Notes under the pieces: generated by a model
Database searches by the model: none
What the model was told of the DNA's origin: nothing
What the model saw: the letters and a program-made list of their open reading frames with translations, nothing else
Position numbers and translations under genes: made by a program
Part shown: positions 1 to 11,541 of the stretch, piece after piece
Numbering within the stretch: the first letter of the stretch is position 1
How the letters are laid out: every line of letters begins with the position of its first letter
Assembly (NCBI GenBank): GCA_010093685.1
Contig: MU006224.1
Coordinates: 278,476-342,475 of the forward strand
DNA length: 64,000 nt
Reading direction: 5' to 3'
Origin: Ophiobolus disseminans
Taxonomy: Eukaryota; Ascomycota; Dothideomycetes; Pleosporales; Phaeosphaeriaceae

Positions 1-446
1 CCCATAGAACCCGACACTGCAACTGCGGGAGCATTTTTTCGTGTTTTGAATGAGAATTTCTTTGGTGGATTGAAGGTATTGCGAACGGTCTGAAGTATCT
101 CAGACAGCCCTTTGATCGTCTACCATCATCAGCTCAAGCACAAAAGTAGGTATGGCATGAGCGGTACCTGGCTATACGTCCGCTGGTCGTATGCTGGTAT
201 GTAACACGATGCATCCTTAACTTCGTGTGAAAGCCGATCTATTCCAGCCAGGCATTGGTCCACAGCCTCGTTGCGTTCGTTTCCAGGTATTGTGTTCAGG
301 CGATCAATTTGCTCTTGGAGTGCTGCTTCAGTTAGCCAGAAGCATGGGATGGCAATCTCAAAGAGCTTACCAGCAACGTCGTGCTGAAAGGAACGAAAGA
401 AGCGCTCCTTCAGACCGACCTCACTTTGCGCCTGCGAGGCTGACAT
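1..446 (-). CDS. Tubulin-binding cofactor C (TBCC) homologue, N-terminal part, cut by window edge
   Basis: Cofactor C acts late in folding alpha/beta-tubulin dimers in the cytosol. The ATG is at 446. Exons read 446-371, 325-168 and 119-1, with introns of 45 and 48 nt. The first intron is a multiple of three, so it can be misread as coding; its GTAAGC donor and GGCTAAC branch site show that it is spliced out. The spliced protein starts MSASQAQSEVGLKERFFRSF. It then carries the TBCC N-terminal helical bundle, with LQEQIDRL, ERNEAVDQCLAGIDRLSHEV and IPAYDQRTYSQ, followed by TIKGLSEILQ and PPKKFSFK. These are family hallmarks I recognise. The C-terminal CARP/TBCC beta-helix lies outside the window. 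The gene is otherwise intact as far as visible. Confidence 0.8.
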
Positions 447-1075
447 GTTGCGCGCAAGTCTGAGGGTCGTTAATTTTAACGAGCGCTAAAGTGCTCGAAG
501 GACGCATGCAGGCGCTGCTATGATATGTTGCGTAGTGCAATGTGTGGTGATTTATCGCGGTTTGAGTCGATGTTGGTGTTAAACAGCAACATGGTGGGGG
601 GCAGAGGGCAGCGCGACAACGACAACGAGATCATCATGGAACACAATTGTAGCAGTGCAGGGCAAAAAGTATTTCAGGCGTCGAATATAAAAGCATTCAT
701 GCGCCCTCAGCAAGAACAGTGTCAAGTTGCATCCAGATCGCGAGGTTGCCGATCAGCAGCGGAAGTTACCCCGCACATTTCACGAGCCCCCAGAGTTTTG
801 CGACTGCGCTGCAGTATGTACGTACCACACTTGCTCTAGAATTTCGATGAGAGGGTCGATGTTAGACGGCAATCCTGAAGCACAATGTGCCATGAACGCC
901 TTGTGAGAGTCATGGCATCGTCAAATATTAGATACTCTTACATGCACGATGCAGCATGTTCAAATTCCGTATAAATCGACAAGGCATTGATGATATATGT
1001 ACAAGAGCCTGGAGACGCCGAGAGTCATCTTCAAGAAATGAATGCTCTTGAAAACCAAGAAAAGCGCGCCTGCAT
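447..1075. other. Intergenic, no gene seen
   Basis: This separates the start of the cofactor C gene from the 3' end of the complex I gene. Short frames occur but none shows family resemblance or splice support. Confidence 0.6.
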
Positions 1076-1810
1076 CTAGCTGGTCTCCTGTGCAGCCTTC
1101 ACGTCGACACCATACTTCGCCAGCAGTCGCTGTCGCCTCCTCTCCTCGTAGCCAGGGGCATAGATTCCTGACATGATCAGCTGTGTGCCCTTCATCAAGT
1201 GCTACAAGACACCTACCTCGACCCTCACCCAACTCCTGAATCGTCTCCGAAATTGGCCGCCTGCGGGCCTTCTTTGCCTTCTCTCTTCGCTCCACCTCTT
1301 CTTCGTCCGTCTCCGCCGAGCCGTGGCCCAACCATCCGCCGGTGAATCGAAATGCGGTCAGGACAGTGGAAAAGGCGACTCCGGCGCCGAGCATGAATGG
1401 CAGGCTTCGTCCTGGCAGTCGTTAGCGCTATCAAGTTGGTCCTCCATGGCACATACGAGCAACGCCGACGCCAGCACCAGCGACGAAGCCAGCAACGGCC
1501 TCACTGTAGCAGTCGTCCTTCTGACGCAGGTTGCTGGTCGCGTCCAACGTGAACTGATATGCGGCTCCCACGCCGGCTGTAACCCAATTAGCCTGCCCAC
1601 TCATTCCATTTCCCTCTCGGTTGTGTACGCACTGAACAGAGCGATTATGCCCCCCGACCGGGTGATGATGCCCATGGCTCCGACATTCTGCTTCCGCAGC
1701 GTATTCTGCACACCGGCGACAATGGCGCCGGCGGCCGTTGTTTGGAGTGCCGTGTTCGCCGTGTTGGAGAGGGCATCCCGTGCGTGGAAGGTGGGCGTCT
1801 GGTCGGCCAT
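1076..1810 (-). CDS. NADH:ubiquinone oxidoreductase B14.7/NDUFA11-type subunit (fungal 21.3 kDa, NUJM)
   Basis: This is an accessory membrane-arm subunit of mitochondrial complex I, of the Tim17/Tim22/Tim23 fold family. Exons are 1810-1633, 1576-1457, 1411-1217 and 1167-1076. Together they give 585 nt and 194 residues. The start MADQTPTFHARDALSN has a strong Kozak context (GCCATGG). Visible features are a glycine/alanine-rich membrane region (TAAGAIVAGVQNTLRK, VAGFVAGAGVGVA, LGAGVAFSTVLTAF) and a basic tail ending LLAKYGVDVKAAQETS. The second intron has a textbook GTATGT donor and CTAAC branch site. The length fits the fungal family. It is divergent from UBP2 across about 450 nt. Confidence 0.85.
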
Positions 1811-2256
1811 GGCGGGCGGAATGGGCGTCAATGTCTTCCTGGGAGCTCCGACGTCGATGAGGTTGGCCGCGATCACCAGCTTGGCGGGCAAAACGCGCTA
1901 AGCCCTAAATACACAACCCGCATCATCGGCGCAACCTCTCGAACTGCTGCAAACCAAACCGACAAGCTTTGTGTTCTGTAGACTATATACCGGTTACGCG
2001 CAACTCGCCCACACATCTCCTACTGCACTGAACAGAAACATGCTCGTAGGCAACCCGTGATTACGTGGCACGGGTTCCGACGGCAAGGGCTTCACACCGT
2101 TCTGATTGCCGCCTACAGTACAATGCTCTGCTAGACTCACCGTCGCCTTCTGTCCACTCACTTACACGACACTTTCCGTGCCACAGCTCTGCTTTGATCA
2201 ATACTTCGCGCTACATTGCAGCTTCTACTATTCGTATACATACATTCATAGCGGCC
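1811..2256. promoter_or_regulatory. Divergent promoter region, complex I subunit / UBP2
   Basis: This intergenic stretch lies between two head-to-head genes and must hold both promoters. The UBP2 side is pyrimidine-rich, as is common upstream of fungal start codons. No TATA box or named operator was recognised. Confidence 0.5.
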
Positions 2257-5200
2257 ATGGCGCCTGGTACAGTGCCCGCGACCTTCGTGACGAGCCCTGC
2301 TAACCGCGGCTCTGTATAGGCAAGACAGCGCCGCGGCTGCTCCAGGACCTCCTCACCTTCGACCCACGATACGAAGAGCGCGCCGGCCGCAATCTACTGA
2401 CTAGCGTGCCGCCGCAGCACAACCCTGACCTCCCCGCCGTCCCCGCCGTGCCCCAGCGCAACTGCAGACATGCCCTCCTGGCTAAGGATGAGCAGTCGCT
2501 GCTGCCCGTTGCGGGCGACGACCCCGAGCAGACCCCCGTGTATAAAATTGCATCATACTGCTCGCAGTGTCGCTGGCACATAGACATCGTCGTCGACTTC
2601 CACGACACTGGCTCCACACATGCAATCTGTGGCAAGGACACAGAGTACCCGCTGCACCATTTCCTATCCGAAGACGAGAGCGAGGCAAATGGCGCCAACG
2701 GCCTTGGGTCGCAAAAGGCCCCGCGAACCTACAACTTCCGCTGCTCTGCGCCACAGTGCCCAGTCACGGTGCAAATACACATGAAGCCGCCACACATCTC
2801 AGACCAGGATGTCGATACCTTGATGAACTCGGCGCAGCTGCGGAAAAGATGGGAGACTGCGAAACTGATCGCAGGTGACCGAGCCGACATGGTCATGGCC
2901 AGAAAGGTGGACGGACCAGACTTCCTCAACACGTACCTCCAGGACGCACTCAACCCGGTCAAAGGCAAAGGACGCATCCCGCTTCTAAACAAAAAGTTCC
3001 TCAAGACCTTTGGCAAGGACTGTGACTCCATTTTGACTCGCTTTGGCTTCTACACCGCACTGGAGGAAGAAGACGGTGAGATCAACCAAGTCTGGTATCT
3101 TCCACGACCCGAGGAACCAAGCGGTCCACTCGACTCGACGTTGCGAAACACAATCGAGGATGCTCGATATGAGCTCAACACACTCATACTAAGCATTCCC
3201 GAAAGCGAGCGTGTTGGTGCGCGGCACAAGCCATTATATCCTCGACCTTCACGGGACTACATCGAAAGAGCCTTGGCTTGTCATGACTGTATGCAAACCA
3301 CCCCACATCTCGAGCAAAAGCTGACCATCATAGACGAGAAAACCAAGGGGCGCATCGGGACGAGAAGTGCAAGCGCAAACTACGAGGAGGATCATCCATA
3401 CTATGCAGGTCTTGGTGCGGTTGGCGACTTCTCGGATGCTCTGATACTGTTCGCGTTCGCCCGGCAGACGGCAGTAGACGTGGGAAACCGGTCCTACTAC
3501 TATGAATGCCTCAAGGACCTCGCCATCGGGCGCAAAAGCGAAGAACTTGAGATGCAGGTCGCTTTGGCCGGTTCACAGGGATTTACTAGCAGACGCGAGG
3601 TTGAGGACGCATATCGTCAGTTCGGGATTCAGCCAGCCCACGCCGTGCATATTAATGATGAGCATATCATCGGAGTCTTCAGATCTCGACTTGCCGATGT
3701 CAGCCCCTCGCAAGGAGAAGTGGCACGGAGGCAGCTGCGCATCATCGGTGACGCCCGTAACAGCGCTCTGATTCGAGCAGAAGCCTCTGATGCCTTGGAA
3801 ACCTATGAGCAAGCATTGTCATGGTTAGACATGTCGCCGGATCAAGCTGACGATTTCATTGAGACAATGGTGTCCGTTAAGGTATGTGTCACTGTGGCCC
3901 CTCCGCTCGTAACGTTGCACTAAAAGTCCGCAGACGTCAGACAACCCAGGCTGCGCAGAAACTGCACGAAAGGCGGTATCATTGATTGCCGAACATCGCA
4001 ACAGCGACCGACTGCGTCAATATCTCAAAGATGGTACAATGACGGCACCCGAGATGGACATAGGCGAGGCTTACGCCCTCTTCTCAATCAGCGACAGGAC
4101 TGCCAAAGTCGACTTTGATGTCATGAAAACCACCATCACGTTCGCGCCCGCGGATAGTGCCGAAAAGATGCAAAAAGCGTACATCATGATTGAGAAGGAT
4201 CAGGCGCAGAACTTCAACAACCAATCAAGCCAGTCAGAGGTTAGACGCAACAGCTATCCGCTCGATACTTGGCCAGTAGGTCTTCGCAACATCGGCAACA
4301 CTTGCTATCTCAACAGCGTGCTTCAATTCCTGTTTACCATCAAGCCGTTCCGGGAATTTGTCCTCAAATGTGAAGACAGGTTGCAAGACCCATCACCCGA
4401 AGCGCTGAGTGGTAAACTGGTTGGTCGCATAGCTGTCACGGCAGAGATGGTGGAAGTAGCTCAAAAGTGTCAGTCTAGTCTCCCCCTTTGCAAGATTATG
4501 CTAACAAGTCTAGTCATCTACGAGCTGCGTGCGTTCTTCCAGCGCATGATAACTGCACCTACCGACACCGTTCAGCCCGATATCGACCTTGCTGCACTAG
4601 CACTATGTAAGACCGATCGCCCACAATCAACGCCAAACCCAACAGAGGTCGGCGCAGAGAAGAATAAAGGCCCAGACTTGATAGACGGAATCCCATTCAT
4701 CGGACCCATGCCTGAACCGCTGCACAACGGAGGCAATGCAAACGGAGATTCGCCAGATTCGGTCATGGGTGATGACAAGAGCGATACATCAATGCAAGCT
4801 ATGGATTTGCAAGACCAGCCAAAGGAACCTTCGCGTCCCCCTCCTGTTCCTCCCAGGCCCACTGCTCCGACCAAGTCCATACTCGGCAACATCGAGGAGA
4901 GTGCTCGGCAACAAGATGCAGCAGAGGTTTTGAGTAATGTATTCGATCTTGTTTCGTGTGCCATTCAGGGCGACAGCGTCGTGCGCGATGATGAGCAATG
5001 GGACATCATCAAACAGTTGTTCTTCAGCGAAGTCAAAACTGTCCGAATGCTCGAGCCAAAAACACAAGTAGTCAGCGATCTCAGGGATCACTTCTTAGTG
5101 TGTCCTGGATGGCGAGACCGGAGTCTCTATGCCACCCTTGATGACGACTTTGGGCAGAATGTGACGGACTTGGGCGTCACCAAACATGAGTTCATCGACA

Positions 5201-6069
5201 GACCTGCTCCCATACAGATCATCAACCTGCGAAGGATGCAATTTGACCGAGTCAAAGGCGAGCAGGTTTATGACCGCTCGCATATCGGGTTAGAGACGAC
5301 GATTTACCTAGACAGGTATCTGGGAGAGACACAATCAATGCCCCGGGAGGAACTCCTCAAGCTTCGAGAGGCACAATGGGACAAACAACAACAACTACAC
5401 GTCCTCGAGGAACGCAGAGATCAGTTAAGACGAACAGACATTGAAGGTTTAGATGTTCCCGACACTATCGACGAGACCAGTGCTTGGCTTCAGGGGCTCG
5501 AGAAGGCGTACGGACAGCCAGGCAGTGATTCATTACCGACACCACCTCCTGAGCTCGCAGAGGTCCTTTCGGAAAAGTCAACGCAGCTGAAGCAAGAACT
5601 CGAACAGATCGATGCTAAGATGACTCAGCTTGAAGCTGAGGTCAACGGCATTTTCCAGAATGCGCGTGACTATCCATACCGCCTGCATGCTGTCTTTACC
5701 CATCGGGGTGGCACTAAGGGTGGACACTACTGGATCTACATCTACGACTACCAGAACGGCTTGTGGCGCAAGTACAACGACGATCTTGTCACACTTGCGA
5801 ACGAGAGCGACGTCTTCGAACGAGAGATTGCTGCTATACCTCCTGCAAGTACTGGTGTCGTGTACATCCGCGAAGACCTCATCGACCATCTCACTGAGGC
5901 AGTCAAGAGAGAGCCGGCGGTGGAGGATGAAACTATTCCTGCGAACGTTCCTGGCGAGACGCAGGCGAACGACGTTGCCATGCAAGATGTCGACGATACT
6001 GAACTACCAGCACTCGAGCCTGTCGCGTACAAGGACGTTCAGGTCATCGAGGGCGTGGAGAAGTCGTAA
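2257..6069 (+). CDS. UBP2: Ubiquitin carboxyl-terminal hydrolase UBP2 homologue
   Basis: This is a cysteine protease that removes ubiquitin. Yeast Ubp2 opposes the Rsp5 ligase and trims K63 chains. The best model is exons 2257-2266, 2320-3881, 3934-4466 and 4509-6069, giving 3666 nt and 1221 residues; yeast Ubp2 is of similar size. The first exon is only 10 nt (ATGGCGCCTG) and yields MAPGKTAPRLLQDLL after splicing. The long N-terminal region is UBP2-specific (DSILTRFGFYTALEEE). The Cys box GLRNIGNTCYLNSVLQF puts the catalytic Cys near residue 648. The His box is GGTKGGHYWIYIYD (His near 1108), followed by YNDDLVT. The third intron, 42 nt at 4467-4508, is inferred: it is in frame and could be retained. 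A coiled-coil-like insert near 5350-5650 separates the two boxes, as in the family. A further 3' splice is possible (see findings). Confidence 0.88.
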
Positions 6070-7193
6070 GCAAGCCTCGCACATCCTGCAGGCATTGCTC
6101 ACCTCGATCTTTGCTCCTTACTGACATTGGCTCTGTGCAGCGACGTCTGTGAGAGAAAGATGCAGAAGTCTAGAAGTCAAACGCTAAGAACCTCTCATGG
6201 CTGTCACGCATACAATCCAAAGGCAGACGCTGCCGTGAAGCCGGTTCTTCAGATGCATAATTGGCTGGATACTGTCCTGTTAAAGAGAAAAGGGGAGGAG
6301 TGTCTGGAATCTCCGCCTAAGAGAGCAAAAAGCAAGCTGCCTGGAAAGGATGAGGTGCTTGCAAAAGGTCGCTTGCAATTGCCTCCTTAGTGCTCCAGTG
6401 TGGCCAGGCGTTTCAGCATAGCTTGCATTTTGATAGATGACCGTTGGATGGGGTTATGCATAGCGAACGGCATTCTTCCGTATTCTTGGTACCTCGAGTA
6501 GAGCTTGTACATGGCATTAAACACTCTTGATACCCGGCCTTGAATAGCTGTACCTTTCTCTGCGTGACTGGTCTTCATTGATAGTTTGACGTGTTTTACC
6601 CTATGTTCAAGTAAGAGTTAAGGTCGGAAGGTAGTGCTTGCCACGCACTGTCATGCATAAAACCTCAGCTCCACTCCACCCAATTTTCTAGCGCTGTCAA
6701 GAATCGTACTTACTATATCAGTACACTGCCCTGAATCTACCTCACACTACCTCAGTTCCTTCTCTATATATCTACCCTCCCCTGAACACACCCCCACCAC
6801 ATAATCACTGAATGTATATATCTCACCCCGTCCTCAAAATTCCCATCACTCAACTAATCAGACATCACAGGCGTGGTGGGGGTTACGTTCACAACAACTC
6901 TTCCATATTCGATAACGGGTATACTAATAGCAGTGTAGAGTGGTTATCGCGCAAGACTAGGAATCTTGTTCCTTTGGGAGCGCAAGTTCGAGTCTTACCT
7001 ACGTCGTGCCTTTTGGAGAGGTTTGCTGTGTTGGGGTGGGAGGAAGAAAGGGGAGGGAGGGGTTGGTAGATGCAGAGGGAAGGGCTTTGTTTTTGGCTGT
7101 TGTGCTGGGGTGTGAGCGTGGATGGTGTGGGGAAATGTGTTCAGATGGCTTGGCGCTCGAATAGTATTCCTACGTACAGAGCACTCAGTCGCC
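6070..7193. other. Intergenic, with possible UBP2 3' extension and a tRNA relic
   Basis: This is the space between the convergent UBP2 and RPAP1 genes. Up to 6390 there is an open frame that could be spliced to UBP2. At 6924-7014 lies a tRNA-Ser-like relic, listed separately. I see nothing else. Confidence 0.5.
6924..7014 (+). pseudogene. tRNA-Ser-like relic with intact 3' half
   Basis: The anticodon arm is perfect: CAAGA (6952-6956), loop CTAGGAA, TCTTG (6964-6968). A type II variable arm follows (6969-6981, TTCC/GGGA pairing). The T arm is GCAAG-TTCGAGT-CTTAC (6982-6998), with one mismatch in the stem. A TTTT run, the Pol III stop signal, lies at 7011-7014. The D-loop GAGTGGTTA is present at 6938-6946. 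The 5' acceptor strand does not pair with CTACGTC (6999-7005), and the D stem is imperfect. The long variable arm and overall order match tRNA-Ser. The loop gives anticodon AGG where Ser would have AGA. The 5' half has therefore probably decayed. Confidence 0.5.
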
Positions 7194-8594
7194 TCAAATG
7201 GCCTGGCGCTTCCGACCTCCACCTCTCCGCCAGTTCCAGAGCGCTTCCTGCGCAAAGGTGCGTGCTGTCAAGTGCCCCCTCGTCCTGTTGGCCTCCTCGG
7301 TCAACGTGTCGATGATGTGGCCCTCGTCGATACAGGACCACAGACCTGCTGCCATTGCGGTCCCCACCTCCTCCTCCTCGTCGTCCTCGCTTTCTTCCGC
7401 GTTGGGATCCTTGGCAACTTGTACAGGTCCACGCACGTCTTGCCGCGCTTTCTCGATGCCAAATTCTCCCTGTCCCAACCGATATAGGATGCGTCCTAGG
7501 GTCTGATACGCCATGCACCGTTGCGCAGCCACCGCGCTTCGGCTCAGCACCGCTAGTTCGGGTATTGTGTATCCTGCGGCTTCGGGCGCGTCCGCGTGGT
7601 GGTGAAGGCCCCTGTCGCTCGGTATGCTTCGCGCAACGCTGGGTGCGAGAAGTGTGCCTTTGAAATCAAAGCGCAGCTCTGTCGCGTTGAGTGCGGTCTG
7701 TGAGGGGTGGTATGCAGAGGATTTGTCGGAAGGGTCGATTGGCTTCATCCACGACAGAGCGTTGGGATCGTAGGGCAGGTTGGGGAAATACTTTTCGTGT
7801 AGGTTTTCGAGGAAGTCGGGGTCGTTGGGATCGAGGTCCGGTGGTTGCCCTGGGGTTGGGAAGTGTAGGGTATTTTGTGCCGAGTCTGGTTTTGACTGGG
7901 GGCTTGTGGTGGATGTGCCGAGGACTTCAGGTTGCTGCGACGGCGCCTCGTCTATGGTTTCGGGCGCTGCGAAGGAGACCTTCTTGCTGGATGAAGGCTT
8001 CAACGCGGGTTCTACTTCGGTGTCGTTAGTCGCAAGAGGTGCAGGCGGCTCTACTGGGTAGAGATCGCGCTCATTGCTCCCTTCGTCAATGTTAGCCCGC
8101 GCCATCAGCTTTTGTATCAAAGCCGGGCTCAAGCTCTGCATGAGTTCCTGGCGCTCCTGTTCGATTTCCGCAGCTGACATGGATGCAAGCGTCTGGTTGT
8201 TTTCCTCGTCTATCGCTCTCCTCTCCTCGTTCGGATCAAACCCTGCATTGCGCGGCTTGGGGGCATCTTGCTTCAGCGGCTTTGCTGTGGCCGTAGCCTG
8301 CTGTTCCTTTGCCGCGCGTTGTTGCTTGAACGCTGATATCCTGGGTATGCGTTTTTTATGCGCTGGAAAACCGTTCACATTTGACTTGAGCGAAGGCGCA
8401 ACTGGTGGGTTAGCTGGTGATGATTCGCGCTCGAGGATGTCGCCCACGAAAGTGGGAAACGTAGGTAGCGAAATTTGCTCATTGTCTTCGGGCTCCAGCT
8501 TCTCCACTGCGCCAGTATCAAAGTTGAGATTTACGCGTTCTCCTCGTTGGAACTCCATATTCAGTTCGATGTGTGGGTGAGAAGTGCAAAACAT
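7194..8594 (-). CDS. RPAP1-like RNA polymerase II-associated protein (yeast Rba50 homologue)
   Basis: RPAP1/Rba50 helps assemble Pol II in the cytoplasm before nuclear import. This is a single exon of 466 residues, close to yeast Rba50 in size. The RPAP1 N-terminal signature is ERQELMQSLSPALIQKLMAR. The C-terminal domain includes ENLHEKYFPNLPYDP, ELRFDFKGTLL, SIPSDRGLHHHADAPEAAGY and AQRCMAYQTLGRILYRLGQG. Between them is a Ser/Pro/Lys-rich linker. The ATG at 8594 opens the frame, but the ATG at 8558 (MEFQRGERVNLNFD) fits the family start better. An acidic run (EESEDDEEEE) is near the C-terminus. Confidence 0.87.
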   Translation of the reverse strand: MFCTSHPHIELNMEFQRGERVNLNFDTGAVEKLEPEDNEQISLPTFPTFVGDILERESSPANPPVAPSLKSNVNGFPAHKKRIPRISAFKQQRAAKEQQATATAKPLKQDAPKPRNAGFDPNEERRAIDEENNQTLASMSAAEIEQERQELMQSLSPALIQKLMARANIDEGSNERDLYPVEPPAPLATNDTEVEPALKPSSSKKVSFAAPETIDEAPSQQPEVLGTSTTSPQSKPDSAQNTLHFPTPGQPPDLDPNDPDFLENLHEKYFPNLPYDPNALSWMKPIDPSDKSSAYHPSQTALNATELRFDFKGTLLAPSVARSIPSDRGLHHHADAPEAAGYTIPELAVLSRSAVAAQRCMAYQTLGRILYRLGQGEFGIEKARQDVRGPVQVAKDPNAEESEDDEEEEVGTAMAAGLWSCIDEGHIIDTLTEEANRTRGHLTARTFAQEALWNWRRGGGRKRQAI

Positions 8595-8900
8595 CAAAAG
8601 TTGAATGGGTCAACCTTTGTTCTGCATGCAGGCCACTAGCGCCACTAGAGGGGCGACGCTAGCTCGGGGCCAACTTGTCATCTCAAGCTCGATAACTCCT
8701 TACCCATCTCGCGAAGCACTCAATCTGCAATAAATATGCAGCCCGTCTCTGACTTGTACCAGAGATTCAGCCTTGCGTAGTTGCCTAATATGACTCCCGG
8801 TATCATCTCTTTGCTCGTTACACCACGCCAACCACAAAACTCGATACTGGATTAAGAACAGACTCAATACTACCCCTATGTTACGCCAGCGCATCTAAAG
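8595..8900. promoter_or_regulatory. Divergent intergenic region, RPAP1 / HET gene
   Basis: About 300 nt separate two head-to-head starts. No specific motif was recognised. Confidence 0.4.
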
Positions 8901-11228
8901 ATGAATACAGTCCCTGGCTTAGATGCAGCATCGCTTGTGTCTCCCATCGCGCCTCTTTCAGATCCTGAATGGACGACGTCAGATTTGTGCCTGCAATGCG
9001 CTTCCATCGACCTTGAAAAGATTGCAGCCGGAGTGTCTACCAAGACGTTGCAAGTATCACTACTTTTGGAGAACAAAGCGCGGTGCCGTATTTGTCGTTT
9101 TGTCTTTGATTGCATCGACGGACAAGCACACCTTTCGTCCTTCTCCTCCAGAGCCAACCCTCGGAACAAGGGCTGCATTTCTTTGCACCGCGCCTTCGTT
9201 AGGGTAAATCCGGCACTGGGAGCGCTTCGAATATCGTCGCAAGAAGATGATTGATTGCACGGGGTTTGCATATCGACTCTTAGTGGAACTTCTTCTAGGT
9301 GGCCACTTTTACCTCTACGGTGTTTGTTCCCTTGCAAGATCGATTTTGCTGTCATCAAAGAATGGATAGCATGGTGCCAGGCAGCGCATGGTTCTTCTTG
9401 TGGTCTGAACATGGCCCGTACTGAAGGACGCTTATCAGGTCTTCCAAGCTTCAAGTTGATCGACTGCGAGCGAAAAGTAGTAGTTCCCGCACCAGCATAC
9501 TGCGACTACGCTGCGCTGAGCTACGTTTGGGGTCCTGAGACTTTACCTCCATCGCCAGATCAGCCGTCTGGCCATATACAGCAGCCGCCTAACTCCACCA
9601 ATTCTAGCGTTGCAACTCCTATACATTCCTTACCGAAGACTGTCAGTGATGCAATGGAAGTAGTGCTACGACTCGGTATGCGGTATCTTTGGGTAGACAA
9701 AATCTGCATCAACCAATCTGATCCACGCGAAATGCACGCACAACTATCGGCAATGGACTCGATCTACGAGCCAGCACATATCACTATCATTGCTGCTCCG
9801 GGTAGCTCTGTTCTGTTCTTCCTGGTATGACCACTATGCCAAGGCTCGCTCAACCAGAAATCACTATCAATGAAAACGTTTGGCTATCAAGCCCTGACAG
9901 ATGGGGCTTCGTTGAGACCTCAGCATGGTCTTCGCGAGCTTGGTACGAAATAGCCTCGGATCCAGCATTTGGATACAAACTAATGGTGTTTTCAACAATC
10001 TAGGACTTATCAAGAGAGTCTCTGCTCTCAGCGTCGGCTCATTTTTACACCCGGACAAGTTATACTCGATTGCAACAAGATCGCACTCCACGAGGTGTAT
10101 GAGACCTTTGTACGAGCCCTTTGGTAGCTGGTGGAGCACTGTGTGTTTCTACGGTGGGCTTGGGGACCCTGGTCTAAGTCTCGCCACCCATATTGAGCAG
10201 TACACAAAACGGCAGTTATCTCACCAATCAGACGCACTGAATGCCTTGCAAGGAATCTTTGAAAGGTATACTCGACGTGGGTCTCCCGTTTCACAGTATT
10301 GGGGCATTCCGACTGTTTTCACGGCGTACCAGTTCGTTTCCTGGAAGCGCAGCTGCGTTAGCAAGGGTTCTCAACAATCATTGGCATCCAGTCAAATACA
10401 TGCAGCATTTGCCTTCGGGCTTCTTTGGAGGCTAGGCAAAAACGCTTGTGCACAGCGTAGGAGCGGGTTTCCTAGCTGGTCTTGGGCCGGATGGATCACA
10501 TCAGTCTCTTGGCCACCGTGGGACGACGAACGTGTACTTGAGGACGAGATCTTCATCAGGATCAGTGTGGCAAACGTGACTGGTGAGGAAGAGCCTCTTG
10601 CCGACGCCTTTGTCAGAGCCTATAACAGCCAAGCCCCTTCAAGTCTTCGCTATATTCCAACTTTGCGAATAGACGCTGAGATCCTACGACTGAGATTTTC
10701 GCTCTCCTCAAGCTCGAGGGGTTGCTATCATAGTACGACATGTCGAGCTGAAGAACCTATATTCTACCACGGAGGGGAACAACCACGGTGCGAAGTCCAT
10801 CGATGTCCATCAGACGCTACGACTTCTGGCTGCTTCGGCTCACTGCTCACGTCGAGGAAGGCGATGAATTGTGGTGTGCATTACGCAACGAAGATATGCC
10901 ATGCATCATCCTTGAAAGTCGCTTTGCTCTCGTTGTTTGGAAAGAAAGAAGAGTCGGCATCCTCCCACTTGAGTCACCCGGTTCATTTAGCACAGGTTCT
11001 CCCTCGTTACATGACCGAACCCCACTTAGTGAGGATTATCATAGCGATGATTCTGAACTCCATCAGGCTATTCCGATCAAGAACTTGAGCAAGATCGCTC
11101 GAAGGAAAAGACAAACTGTGATCATAAGAGGACAAAACTATGATCCTGACATTGAACCTCACACAACCAAAGTTGACAGAAGGAGCATCTCTGAGTACCC
11201 CACGTCAAGGATCTGTCCAACTCGTTGA
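8901..11228 (+). CDS. HET-domain (heterokaryon incompatibility) protein, apparently frame-broken
   Basis: HET domains trigger cell death on non-self fusion in filamentous fungi; the partner and trigger here are unknown. The start is MNTVPGLDAASLVSP at 8901 (AAAGATG). HET blocks in order are YAALSYVWGP, SLPKTVSDAMEVVLRLGMRY, LWVDKICINQSDPREMH and ITIIAAPGSS, then TYQESLCSQRRLIFTPGQVI and SGFPSWSWAGW. Introns I can support are 9943-10003 (GTACGA...CTAG, restoring WSSRAW-TYQE) and 10097-10178. An intron near 9204-9338 is likely (...VR-IDFAVIKEWIAWCQ). At 9805-9820 the reading frame shifts between IIAAPGSS and LPGMTTMPR with no possible intron. This suggests a small deletion, or an error in the sequence. 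The C-terminal frame switch near 10730-10860 is unresolved (a GTACGA donor at 10733 is possible). The 3' end is tentative. Confidence 0.7.
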
Positions 11229-11541
11229 AAGGACCTCGTCTCCAAGTCGGCCGATAGCTGATAAACCAGATTCACTGGAAAAACAAGTAGCGCTTCCACA
11301 AGATTCAAGGCATCTCAGCAAGTCCGATGAGCCAATGCGTCATGAGTTCAATTCTCACCAGTCACGGCCGATATAGATAATCCTCCATGTCAGAGAGGCT
11401 ACCCACCTACCCCGCAAGCCCCACATCCCCTTACGTCGACCGGAGTTAGTCTCAGTGCGCAGTCCCTTCATAAGACATGGGAACCTTCCTTCAACAAAAG
11501 CAGTAGCAATATACCATATCGAGACCTACCCAACCAACATT
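11229..11541. other. Intergenic, nothing recognised
   Basis: This lies between the HET gene and the glyoxalase-like gene. A short frame overlaps the HET 3' end but has no recognisable content. Confidence 0.4.

Noticed and set aside
1173..1901. 242-codon plus-strand frame over the complex I subunit
   Set aside because: The minus-strand four-exon model gives a recognisable complex I protein with exact splicing, so this frame is a shadow.
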